From Azolla pinnata (Eukaryota; Streptophyta; Polypodiopsida; Salviniales; Salviniaceae): a DNA stretch of 64,000 nt. Shown piece after piece: positions 32,438-43,707 of this stretch. Position 1 is the stretch's first letter. Every line of letters starts with the position of its first letter. The stretch is from positions 62,001 through 126,000 of the forward strand of contig JBBBWG010018889.1 in NCBI GenBank assembly GCA_037176905.1, written 5' to 3'. The notes under the pieces are model-generated. The model worked only from the letters and a program-made list of their open reading frames with translations. It was not told the origin of the DNA and made no database searches. A program made the translations under genes and the position numbers.

Positions 32438-34815
32438 TTTTTCTTCAACAATCTATCCACTTGAGCCAAGTTGAAATTGGAAAGTTTGTCTCATTAGCAT
32501 AAAATCTGATGATTTAAAGGATATGATTTACAGCTCGGCCGACATATATACATATATGTGTCTGTGCAGTTTTCATTGATCTCAGCATTGCATGTCTCTA
32601 CATTCTTTGTGTTTCTTCTTGGTGCTTAAGATCTGGTGGAGAACGACATCACATCTTTGCGCTTTCAATTCCACCAAATCAACAGATCCAAAAGGAGGCA
32701 ATCTACCATAAAACAGCCCTCACAAAATAAAGCATTGATCTGGTCTTAACTCATGGATTTCCACCAGATTTACAATGAGCTTCTCCATAAAAGCTGATAA
32801 TTCGTATCCCGTTCACAGCGTTCTACCATATTTCACTCGCAGTGTGTGGATCTGGGCTGTTCATTCAATCGCTCATATCGTGCACCTATTTCCACTTTTT
32901 GGGGCACATTTTCTGTAGAACTTCACCATTGCTAACATGTTTGCACTTTGAGAGTTAGATTTCTGCACATATTTGAGCAATTAAAAAATTCAAGCATCGA
33001 TAACATTGTGTCCAAACTGATGTATAATCATTGAAATTTTGTTAACTCCAATCAAAATGATTTGTTCATGTGCATACTACCATAGGATTTGTTTCATGTC
33101 AAAGACAGTTGAAGCAAATGCACACAAGTATCTTCATTGAGAAATACAATAGACAGAAAAACGAAAAAGATAAAGTGAAAAAAATATGCGGCAAGGATCA
33201 CACTGAGATAAGACAAAGCTTGATATTTGCGAAAAAAAGACAAAGTTTAGGATTTTCATTCTAAATAAATCCATGAATAAACAAACAAACAATTTATAAA
33301 CCCAAAGTCAAGATCTCATATAGTTACAACACAGATTCTCTGGTGAAAATTTTACACTTTTATCTTATTTTTGGGTTTCTGTTTCTGGTGTTTTTTGTGT
33401 TTTGATGCTGAAGATAATTTACCTTGCAGGGAGCTCCTATGTTGGTTTCCTATTTCTTCCACTTCATAAGGCTTTTCTTGGTGAGAATCCAGCTCCTAAA
33501 ATTATGGGTTTCATCCGTTTCGTTCTGTTCCTGTTCTGCTCTGACATGCTGTGGCCGATTTTCTTCTATTCTGTCTTCTTCTGTTCTTTCCACTTTCCTT
33601 TTTATAGTCTTCATCATTCATAGATCTCAGGAAAAAGAGTGTTAAACAAAAAGGGCCTTTCACTCACAACACGCAGAGAAAGGCTATACATCGATCAAAT
33701 CGGCTTTTTTCCGGGAATCTTCTTGAATATGAACCGAGGTTGCATAGTCAAGTCTGTCCAACAAAAATGCCACAAAGTGAGTTTGTGCACAGAACGGTAT
33801 TGCTCTATCTAGCTTTCTTCATCAAAGCTCAAACTCCACCTCCAAAGAAAAACACACGGATCCAATTATCCATGACATTGACAGAGTAAGAACGAATATT
33901 CTTCTTTAACTCTCTAAGGCTTTCATGTTTTGTCTGCCTATTATGGGCATTAATTGGTCGAATGCACTGTAGCGTCAGTGGCCTTTGGACTGCAATTCTT
34001 TGGATCAGTACCACTGTAAGGATATGAATTTCGTGTTTACTGTTCCTTCAACTCGGATCTTTTAACCTGATTTTCCATAATGCCCATGCCGCACAAATTT
34101 GTGGGAGGAGCATATTTCCTGTACGAGTGACTATTTTAACTTTCTGTTGTATTATCCGTGTCATGGAAATGTGCTTCAAAATACACAAAGGGATTAGATC
34201 AGGCCATGGTAAATGATGGACTTCAACCCGACTACAAGGGGTAAAGATGCCCATCTGAAACGTTCATATTTGGTTCTTCAAGATGGACCGTGTGGAAAAA
34301 AAAAAGTAGAGAAGAAAGAAAGACATTGTTATGGAATTTCCTGAGCCAATCAATGCCTGCACTTTCAAAAGTCATGGAAGTGAATGAAAGAAAAGATGAA
34401 AGTTCATGTTCTTATCCTTGATTGCAAGTATGGTGATCTGATCTAGTTCTAAGAATGATGATAACCAAGCCCAAGCCTTGCAAACATCTTTCACATTGTT
34501 CTTACAAGGGATGATGTTTGAATAAACACATGATGTTAACCACAGCAAAAGATAAATGACATATGATGATTTCAATTTCAAAGACCAGAAACGGTCGGAT
34601 ACTTAGATAAATGTAGGTCATATAGCACCCTTTCTTTCTTTCTTTCATAGCCAAAAGTTTGTTATAGTGCAAAAATCAGCATAACACAGATCACTCTACA
34701 ACACAAGTGAATACCATTGCTCAAGCAATCACATTTACAGAAGTGTGTAATGAACCTTTGAAAAAACTGGCTCATCTCAGTAAACCGTTATTGCATTCTT
34801 TAACAATCTGAAGCT
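32438..34815. other. Intergenic region, no gene recognised
   Basis: About 2.4 kb between two minus-strand genes. I see no family-like frame, no array and no structural RNA. It contains T-rich stretches (33335-33420, 33590-33610) and a short A-run at about 34297-34305. It should hold the GIL1-like promoter on its left and the phosducin-like 3' region on its right. Confidence 0.65.
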
Positions 34816-37599
34816 TCAATCTTCATCATCTGATTCATCTGCTTGCTCACGCGTCGCAACTATTTTTTCCAGAAATGCTTTTCTGACTCTATCGGTGACA
34901 TCCTCTTTACTTGTCTCAGCATCTTCTCCCGTTCCCACAAGCACAGGACCATATTGACATAGGGTGAAGGCAACATCTGTGATGGCAAAGAAGAAATAAA
35001 GAGCAATTCACAACCAGCAAAGCACAGTTTGAAACTGTAAGATTTTATGCATAAAATAGCAGACAACAATTTAAATAGTTGATCGAATGTTGTCATAGAA
35101 TAGAAGACTTCAGCTAATACTTAGTCACATCATTGATTTTAGAGGTAAATTCTGAAACATTTACGAGGATTTGTAGACATCCTGAAAGATTCAACATTAA
35201 GAAAAATCTATGACAAATCCTTTTAAAATACCTTCAGGTGTGCAGCGACGCCCTCCAAAGTTGTGCAAACCTACTAACGTTGCCTTAACATTTGTGTGAT
35301 TGTAAATTAGAACTGTGGGCACATTCCGGTCAGGATAATTTGGAATGCACTCCGTGGAGATGATCTTCACAAATTTTGTTCCTGTATATTTTTTTGCAAG
35401 CTCTTCAAAGCATTGACCCAATAGTTCACAATCTGGCAGCCTGACGTGATTTGCAAACTCCAAGTTTTACAAAAAACATGTAAAGGATTCCTTAAAAAAA
35501 TCACAACGAAGTTTGATGATAGCATATACCCATTCTTGAATAGATGTACAACCACCCAAACATCTGGTGAGGCATTAGACACTTCACGTACAAAATCTGC
35601 ACCTGAAATGTGAAGTACTGATCCAAAACGCGGTTTGCTATTCAAGCTTTTCAGTTCTGCTAAGCGGGTCTTCCTGAAATTGATTAGACAATGCCAAATC
35701 ATCAAAAGTTTTCCATCATTTCTGCCATTCTTGTGTTCAGGTCCTTATTGATTCACATCATAATTAAACAGGTTCATGTATGCCAATGTAAAATGGTGCA
35801 TAAGATATAATTGAGCAAACTCAAATTCTATATAGACTCGTCCCTGGTGGAATGAACAGAGAGATGTGCTGGAGGCCATGCGAGTTGCCAAGCAGGTGGA
35901 AACACTTACCCTACATATTCTGCTATATGTATACCAAACAGATGTATGTGAGTTTCTCTTTCTGATATTTTATGTAGTCCTTTGAGAGAAGGACAGAGGG
36001 ACAGAGAAAGAAAGATATATTAATGTCTTCTAAGACCAAAATTGGTCCATGAGAGAAATTATTTAATAATAAAATGTGTATAAAATCATTGAAAATAAAA
36101 AAAAAATATAAAGAGAATGAGAAAAAAGGGAAATATTAGTATTTTATGCCAAAAGTAGCATATGACACCCGTCCAATTTCAAATGCAGGTGTCATTCATC
36201 AAGAAACGAGAAAATTTCTATGGCTTGACTTTAAGGTAATAATGTAAAGATAAAGGTGATATATTAATTATTTATATAAGGAAATATAATCATAAGAAAA
36301 TGATTTCAACACACCAAAAGGGGTAAAGTTACCCTGATTCTGTTGCAAAATATGGGCCAGTCATGAAGTTTTAAGCCAATATTGGTGAATACATCAACTT
36401 CAAAAGAGAATCTCCATTTCCAATTTGACCTTTGAGCAATTGAACTTGCAAAAAACACTTGCTGCATTAAGTGTAAAGCAGACAGTGTTATATCAATAAA
36501 AGAAGGTTGTATTACTTCTGGAGCATAGTCTGTTTTCTACACCTATGGTAATGTATAGATTGTAAAAGCTAGTATTTCGGATTGCATGTCTGATGCTTTC
36601 CTTTCTTCTGTCTTTATTCTGAAGGTTAGCCTGATGAATTCGAGGTTCCAATGGGCCAGAAAGATCTAATGTGATCATAATCTATAGCTTTCTTATTTAC
36701 CATGTGGATCATAGTAATCATGATTAGCCAGAAATGTGGTATTATCCACTTATATAACCACCACTCCTTGCCCTTAGATGATATATGACTAAAGTTATGA
36801 TCCATGGATCAGTACTAGAATTGTGTCAGTATGTTTATATTCAACCACCATAATTTCAAATTTTTATAGCACTGGAGTGGCCAAGACAGTTCTGACAGTG
36901 TGTGTGTGTGTAGGTATCAATTTTGGTAGCAGCTAGTCTAGCACGAGGCGAGTTGATCAGGCAGACAGGCAAAGCTTGCACAATGAATGCCTAATTGAGT
37001 GAGAAAGAGCTCATTTAGAACTTGATTTGGGCAACTAATCGGGTTTCTTGATACAATGAATCAAAATAAGAACCAAATGTTAAATGAATCCGTTGTGGTC
37101 TCCGAGGAGGGATGCTCCTTATGAGCATATACAGATAGATATACATAGGCATACACGTATAAACATATATACATGGACATGCAGATATGCACAATATATA
37201 TGTATCCAAGCAGTGTTAGAACAGTATCCAGCTTCGAGATGATTTTCTACCCTTTGCAAAAACTCTAGGATTCGACAAATCTCGCAACGCATCGTAGAAT
37301 GATGGACTTAAAATATAGCTTGACTACGATAGAGGGAGGCAGAGAGAGGGAGCTAACCGATATTCTTCGAGGAATCGATCATCCTCGAGAGCCGAATCGT
37401 CTTCAAGGTCGACCAATTCTTCTTGGGTCTTCTCATCGATCCAGTCTGTGCCTTTCCGGTCATGGTGGGTAGCAGCAGGGGTCCAAGCGGGGGGCTTGAA
37501 AGGCGGCTCCTTGGGGGGCAGGTTTCCAAGCTTCCGCTGTATATCATCCCACTCAGTGGTGGTGCCCTCCACATCTTTGTACACGAAATGATCGCCCAT
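34816..37599 (-). CDS. Phosducin-like protein, PDCL3/VIAF type
   Basis: Four exons in transcription order, 37358-37599, 35530-35673, 35232-35440 and 34816-34976, give 251 residues. Related proteins (yeast Plp2, animal PDCL3/VIAF) are cytosolic co-chaperones of the CCT chaperonin that aid folding of actin, tubulin and other clients. The sequence has the characteristic start MGDHFVYKDVEGTTTEWDDI and LGNLPPKEPPFKPPAWTP, an acidic helix (DLEDDSALEDDRFLEEYR) and a thioredoxin-like fold (about 95-200). That fold includes SGADFVREVS, DVWVVVHLFKNG, TKFVKIISTECIPNYPD, VPTVLIY and GGRRCTPEG. It lacks a CXXC active site, as expected. The tail is acidic (ADESDDED). ATG 37599 is the first ATG after a long GAA leader tract. 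The first intron is about 1.7 kb. Confidence 0.95.
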
Positions 37600-37611
37600 T
37601 TCTCTGGATAG

Positions 37612-37812
37612 CCTCTTCTTCTTCTTCTTCTTCTTCTTCTTCTTCTTCTTCTTCTTCTTCTTCTTCTTCTTCTTCTTCTGCTTCTTTTGCTTCTTCTTCT
37701 TCTTCTTCTTCTTCTTCTTCTTCTGCTTCTTTTGCTTCTTCTTCTTCTGCTTCTTCTGCTTCTTCTGCTTCTTCTTCTTCTGCTTCTTCTGCTCCTTCTT
37801 CTTCTGCTGCTG
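37612..37812. repeat. Long (TTC)n tract, GAA in the gene sense
   Basis: An almost pure TTC run with TGC interruptions directly precedes the phosducin-like ATG in the opposite orientation, so the transcript leader would be about 190 nt of GAA. Minus-strand frames through it (poly-Glu) are repeat artefacts in another frame. Confidence 0.93.
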
Positions 37813-37857
37813 CTGCGGCTGCTGCTGCTGCTACTCCTGCTTCCTTCCTCGTCTCGC

Positions 37858-38475
37858 AGGGAATCAGATGACAGAGAATCAGTAGATCTAGAGCCGATCT
37901 GTTCTGTTCCTCTGTTGTTTTCTGCTCTTTGTTGTTTCCTTCAATGGGCTTTCTAGGCCACAAAAACTCTTTCAAAACTGGCAACTTTGTTTAGGGTCAC
38001 AAAACCCAGTTTAGGGTTTAGGGTTTAGGATTTAGGGTTTAGGGTTTAGGGTTTAGGGTTTAGGGTTTAGGGTTTATTGTTTAAGGTTTAGGGTTTAGGG
38101 TTTAGGGTCAGTTGTCTCAAACTTTGCTCGAGTCGGGGGAATCAGACGGTAGAGAATAAGCTGATCGAGACCTTGTCTGTTCTGCTCTATGTTGTTTCTT
38201 TTTAATGGGTTAAGCCACAAGAACCAACGGGTGCAGATACATTGACAAAACCCAATTTAAGGTTTAGGGTTTAGGGCTTAGGGTTAGTTGTCTCGACTAG
38301 AGAATCAATAGATCTAGGCTCTGTCAGTTCTTTCCCTTTGTTCTGCTCTATGTTGTTTAATGAGCTAGGCCACAAGAAACCAACCCCCAAACCTGCCAAA
38401 ACTGGCAACTGTGTTCTTGATCAAATACATCGGCAAAACCCAATTTAGGGCTAGCTGTCTCAACTTTGCGCGAGA
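37858..38475. repeat. Three-unit tandem repeat carrying TTTAGGG telomere-like blocks
   Basis: Three diverged units begin near 37860, 38138 and 38300 with GAATCAG/GAATCAA. Each runs through a TGTTCTGCTCTATGTTGTTT-like segment, GGCCACAAGAA and CAAAACCCA(A/G)TTTAGGG to TTGTCTCAACTTTG. In unit 1 the TTTAGGG block is expanded to about 14 repeats (38010-38107, some variants). Unit 2 has about four (38257-38287) and unit 3 has one. The array lies 260-880 bp upstream of the phosducin-like ATG, in the divergent space shared with the TTC1-like gene. Confidence 0.85.
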
Positions 38476-39054
38476 GTTGAAAAAGCCGACCATATCGATG
38501 CTGACGTGTGCTGCTCGACCATAACATCGTTAAGCTCGCCTCCACCCTGGACCTGAACAGAGATGGCCATTAGACTCGGCTCTGGCCTCGCATCAACCGC
38601 CTCGACCATATGAGACGGAGAGGCTGTTCGAGTGAATGTTTCTTCTGCTCATAGTATGTCCGATCTTTGATGGCTTTGCCATCGCCTGGTTGCTAGTATA
38701 TTTGTTGATTGCTTAGTTGTGACGAGCTTTTATAACACAAAACTGAACGACGAAAACGTTCCATTGTAGTCACGTGTGTCGAGTGGTCGTCCCACAGCAT
38801 TGTTAGTGCATGGCATGTTTCCCAGCCGATCACGGGGAAGCATAAAGCTAACTCGGCCACATTGGAAGGCATCTTTCGAGCAAGGAACCGGAGGAGGCAG
38901 CATCAGCGCAAACCTGGCAGAGTGTTTAACAATCAATCTCAGCGAAGCAAAATTTCGTGACTACAGTAAACCCTTAACCCAAAACCCAGCTCTACATGTG
39001 CTGGAATGTCCGGTTGGCTGTGCACGAGTGAACACGAGGATGATTTAGCGGATG
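38476..39054. other. Divergent intergenic region between phosducin-like and TTC1-like genes
   Basis: Between the telomere-like units and the GATGGTGAT array. Frames on both strands at 38730-39048 are short and without a recognisable domain. I see no gene. Confidence 0.6.
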
Positions 39055-39535
39055 ATGGCGATGGTGATGGGATGATGTGGTGGTCATGGCGATGATGCTA
39101 CGGGTGGAATGATGATGATGACAATGGTGATGATGATGATGGTGGTGGTGATGATGGTGATGGTGATGGTGGTGGTGATGGTGATGGTGGTGGTGGTGAT
39201 GGTGGGATGATGATGATCGTGATGGTGATGGTGGGATGATGATGATGGTGCTGCTGGAATGATGATCATGGTGCTGGTGGTGGGATGCTGATGATGGTGA
39301 TGGTGATGGTGGTGGTGGGATGATGATGACAGTGCTACCGGAATGATGATCATGGTGATGCTGGTGGGATGATTGTGATGGTGATGGTGGTGATGTCTAT
39401 GATGACGAGGGTGACGATGGCGACGATGGTGATGATGGGGACGATGGTGACGATTGTGACGATGGTGACGATGGTGACGATGATGATGACGATGATGGTG
39501 ACGATGGTGACGATGGTGACGATGGTGATGCTCAT
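39055..39535. repeat. GATGGTGAT/GACGATGGT tandem repeat
   Basis: Imperfect trinucleotide-based repeat. The left part (39055-39400) is GATGATGGTGGTG-like with larger repeated blocks containing GGAATGATGATCATGGTG. The right part (39400-39533) is mostly GACGATGGT. It ends about 45 bp before the TTC1-like ATG. Open frames in it (poly-His, poly-Ile/Thr) are artefacts. Confidence 0.9.
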
Positions 39536-39579
39536 ATCAAGGCCGTCTCTCCGTCTCTGACACAGCAGCAGCTACCGCC

Positions 39580-42500
39580 ATGGTGATCATCGAAGACTGC
39601 CCCGCTGCAGGAACACGACAAGACGACGGCTCCGAGGAGAAGCTTAAGCGCTCTGATTCCGGCACCCGCCCTGACCCCGGCCTCGCCGGTGGAGGAGATC
39701 GTCGCGATGCTGATCTCCTTCCTCCCAGGAAACCGGAGGATGACGACTGGGAGACCGCAAGCGAAGGCGATGGTGAGAACGGCGGAGACGATGGTAGCAG
39801 AACTCGACACGGTTCGAAACCGCCAGAGAGCTTCGAAGATGCCATGACCGAAGAGGAGCAGAAACAGGTAAGGCTGCATCAAACGATCACAGTCGATCGG
39901 TTGAGAGCATCATGTCCATGTCCGTCTGACGTATGATGTATGCATATACGTACGCGTATCTGTGCCATTTCTGTATGCACGTGATACGCAGACACACGTA
40001 GCCATGCTCAAATGGATTTTCATATGCGAACTCATTCTCGTACACACTCAATGCGGCGTTACCAAAGTTGTAGATCTTTTCACTTGTTTTTCTGCTTCAT
40101 TTTCTTTTCTGTGCAGAGGGCGTTGACGCAAGCGAACACGTCGAAATCTGAAGGAAACGAATTGTATGCAGCTGGAAAGTACGCGGAAGCATTGGCCTGT
40201 TACAAGAATGCTCTAGAGGTTGCTCCACAGGAGGAGAGTAGCAATGAGATTCGTTCGATGTGTTATTCGAACTCTGCTATCTGTCATTTACAGCTGGTAT
40301 TTCTCTTTTCCTTCTTCGTATGCTTTTGTTTTGCAAAGAAATTGCATAGCAAAAAATGATCGAACTAGGATTTCTACTGAAGATCAAAATCTCTCCTTGA
40401 CAAAAATCTTGAATACAAATGTATGTGACCCATGCTATCCATTCTAAAACAAGATTAAAAGCTCCACGCTTCCCAAAGATCCATCACCATAGTCTTACAA
40501 CGATTTTCAGTGGAACGATTATCGAAGATAGTTTGCCAGCAGAGAATGCCAGGTTAATACTTTTGGTTTGAGCAGGGTTTAGTGGCCACCATATCCAATG
40601 TTAGTCGATGCCTTACTATGAGGCTATGAAGTTCAGCAAGCTTATTTAAACCTTATTTTGCTTGATCTGTTATGGCGGATGAGGATATCGATATCCTTGT
40701 GATATATACTTATTGTCGTAATACAATGGCCTACCAGACCTGCATTAGGAAAACCTCCATGTCAGAATTCTCCTCGGAGAAATTACTGGAGAGGAAAAAA
40801 GGAAAGTAGAATATATTGGTTTTTTCTGAGGCTGAACTGTGTGCATGATACAAACCTGATCCAGATGAGGTTTACAATTGATTCCAGCTGGGGTAGCAAA
40901 TAAAAGATGACGATCTCATGTTGATATTCAGAGGGATCAGATAATTGTTGAGAAGCACTCCTTCTGTGGGTATATGATGGGATTAAAAGCAAACAGAACA
41001 AAAGAAAAAGTATAAACTGAAAACTATGGATGGTTTGCCAATTTACTAGTTAACTCCAACAGTTTGGTTCTGTGGGTGATTAGATAAACAAAGAGCATGG
41101 GTAGTATATTTGTAATGATTTTGAATGCTAATTCAATCTTAGGATCTTGAATGCTGATGCGACCCTGTGAATGTAAGGAATACGCGATGTCATCATGTGC
41201 AACGAGTTGCACTGACACGTTCTTCTTTTGTGGTACAGTGAGGCCAACATAGCTAACCTTTTTTCTTTCTCTGTAATTGGGATCTAGCATGTAGGGCTTC
41301 CAAACGTGATAAATTTTAAAAGTTCTATTTTCTTTTCCTCCATGTAGCAAAACGTCACATGGAAAATCATTACCAGATGCCTTGCAAATAACCCCACAAA
41401 GAATCTTTTTGTAGTAAGTCTACCATTCTTCATAGATCTTGCGCAGGTAATTTTGATACATTGCCATTTCTCTCAAAGTAAACGTGTACTGTGTAGAGGA
41501 GGTAGACTTCTATTCATCTTGGTGCATTTTGTAAAAGCATTATGGAGCATGGAGTTATGCCTTCAGTTCCGAAACATGGCATATGTCTTTTGCCATTCTG
41601 TTAATAAGCTTGGATCCTTAAATGCTATGAAAGATAGAAGAAGGAATTCCTCGGTTCTATATTGAACTAGTAATGATGGAATATCTGCTTCAATTGCATG
41701 TCTAAGAAATCATTGAGTTGGGAAAGAGTACCTGAATTTGGTCTCTTCTCCTGCCTCTCACTTTGTCTCTTCATTATGAAAAGAATTAATGAGAGAATGA
41801 GATTTTATTAATTCAAAATGGTTTTGCTGGATTTCCAAGCACAGAGTGAATGGAATGTGAAATCTTTGAATTTAAAATTCATTTCTTACGAAAATGACAT
41901 GGATAGACAATGCACCAATATTGATCAATTTTTCTAATTGTATTTTCAGAGCCAATACAAAGAAGCTGTAGAACAAAGTACAAAGGCATTGGAACTTAAC
42001 CCAGCATATGTCAAAGCGTTGGTCAGAAGAGCTCAAGCACATGAAAAGTTGGATCAACTTGATGAGGCCTTGATAGGTTTGGTGATCATCTTTTGTCTTG
42101 CAAAGGAGTATTTTTCTACCTTTACCATTCTGAACTGTGTACCTTTTGTATCTTACCCGTGGAGGACATATAGTAACTACATGAATGATAGAAAACTATT
42201 TTTTCACATCTGATTCATTATTGTTGAACCTATGAATAGAGATGGTTTGAGTATTCTGACTTTCCTGCAGATTATAAGAAGGTAGTTGAGTTGAATCCCG
42301 GAAATCAAGAAGCTATTGCAAGCTCAAGGAGGCTTGAACCCATTGTAGCAGAAAGAAGAGAAAAGCTCAAAGAGGAAATGCTTGGTACGTTTCTGCATTC
42401 TCGATGTTTAAAAAACTATTTTGACTTTTAGTCTTTATGCTCTGAAATTTCCGTTTTGATGATGAAAAGAATCCTCACTAAGTCTTCATAGTAATAAGTT

Positions 42501-42848
42501 GCTAGAAATGCCTGTATATTTGTTAAATACTTCTTTTGGCTTCGAGATGCCTAGGAATTGAATTTCTTCTATTCTTTGAGTTATCGAGTATCTTAAATCA
42601 GTCGTCTTCACTTATATCGATACCTTCCTTTGTTGTTCTGCTCAATAGATCCAACACACAGCAATCATGGGTCTTCTGATGATGTCTAGTCATTAACAAT
42701 CTAATTGTCATGGTCTTCTTTGTTTAATACAGGCAAATTGAAAGAGCTCGGAAACTCGGTCTTAGGACGGTTTGGCATGAGTGTGGACAATTTCAAGGCC
42801 GTCAAGGATCCAAACACAGGATCATATTCTATTTCTTTCCAAAAATGA
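39580..42848 (+). CDS. TTC1: Tetratricopeptide repeat protein, TTC1-like
   Basis: Five exons, 39580-39867, 40117-40296, 41950-42076, 42271-42384 and 42733-42848, give 274 residues with matching phases. Residues 1-96 form an acidic low-complexity region (DDDWETASEGDGENGGDDG). Three TPR motifs follow (about 100-215): SEGNELYAAGKYAEALACYK, YSNSAICHLQLSQYKEAVEQ with STKALELNP, and LVRRAQAHEKLDQLDEALI with VVELNP. The end, LKELGNSVLGRFGMSVDNF and PNTGSYSISFQK, is the signature of TTC1-type proteins, cytosolic Hsp70/Hsp90-binding adaptors in animals. The plant function is inferred only. Intron 2 is about 1.65 kb. Start ATG 39580 follows the GACGATGGT array. Confidence 0.95.
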
Positions 42849-43707
42849 TCTACACTTGCTATAGCCCAGTTCAAGTCGTGGTTAGGATACCTTGATTCTT
42901 GTTCTCTCACTTGGAAGAAAGGTTTGGTGGCATTATACATGTATAATTATAGATACCGGATCCACACTTTCAAATCATAAGTATTTATGAATTGCATCGT
43001 CTTTTTGCTTTTCCCGTTGTTTTGGTATGCCTGATTTTGGTATGTCAGTGTATCTTGTATGCATTATTTAGTCTATGAGAAGTGGAACATAAGAGTTGTC
43101 ATGGGTGCTAGTTTAAATAATATTAGTAGCACACATGCACTGCAACATAAAAATACAGTAGTACAGCAGAAACTTCACATTGTGTGATCAGTTGGGGGAG
43201 TTTCTGGTCAAAGCCAAAATCTGCATCAAAATCTCAACAGCTATGGATCAGGCGCGATGTAATTTGGAGATTCGCTGAATGAATTGATCATGGTATGGCA
43301 TGAGTACGCAGTAGGGAATCTGATTTTCCACATGCAGGCTCCACGAATCAAATGTGGAATTCTTTTTTGGGGGAGTGGTACTCTCAGATTTCGCAATGTT
43401 TTTGTTTTCAGTAGCTGAGCAGCAGATGATTTTGGAGCTTGAAATCTCAGGCAAAATGAGATCCATCGTCATTTCACATTTCAATTTCACTGCTACAGAA
43501 GAAATGTTTGATAAGGTGGAATATGCATTTGCAGTATCTGTCCTTCGAGAAGCTCCTCTCTAGTCGCCATCGCCACCGCCATCGCCACCGCCATCGCCAT
43601 CGCCATCGCCATGCGACCTTTGCAGTGCGAACTCCCGCGTTATCCAGAATCTCCGTCTTTATCCTCCCAGCTCGAGTAAGCAGGCAGACGGCATATGTCT
43701 CTCTGCC
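42849..43707. other. Intergenic region 5' of the APRL gene, with (CATCGC)n
   Basis: No gene recognised. At about 43564-43612 a CCATCGCCAC/CCATCGC hexamer repeat lies about 95 bp before the APRL ATG, a likely leader or promoter element. Confidence 0.7.

Noticed and set aside
37553-37984. Poly-Glu protein of about 143 residues on the minus strand
   Set aside because: Produced by the GAA tract in a frame different from the phosducin-like protein; it overlaps that gene's start codon.
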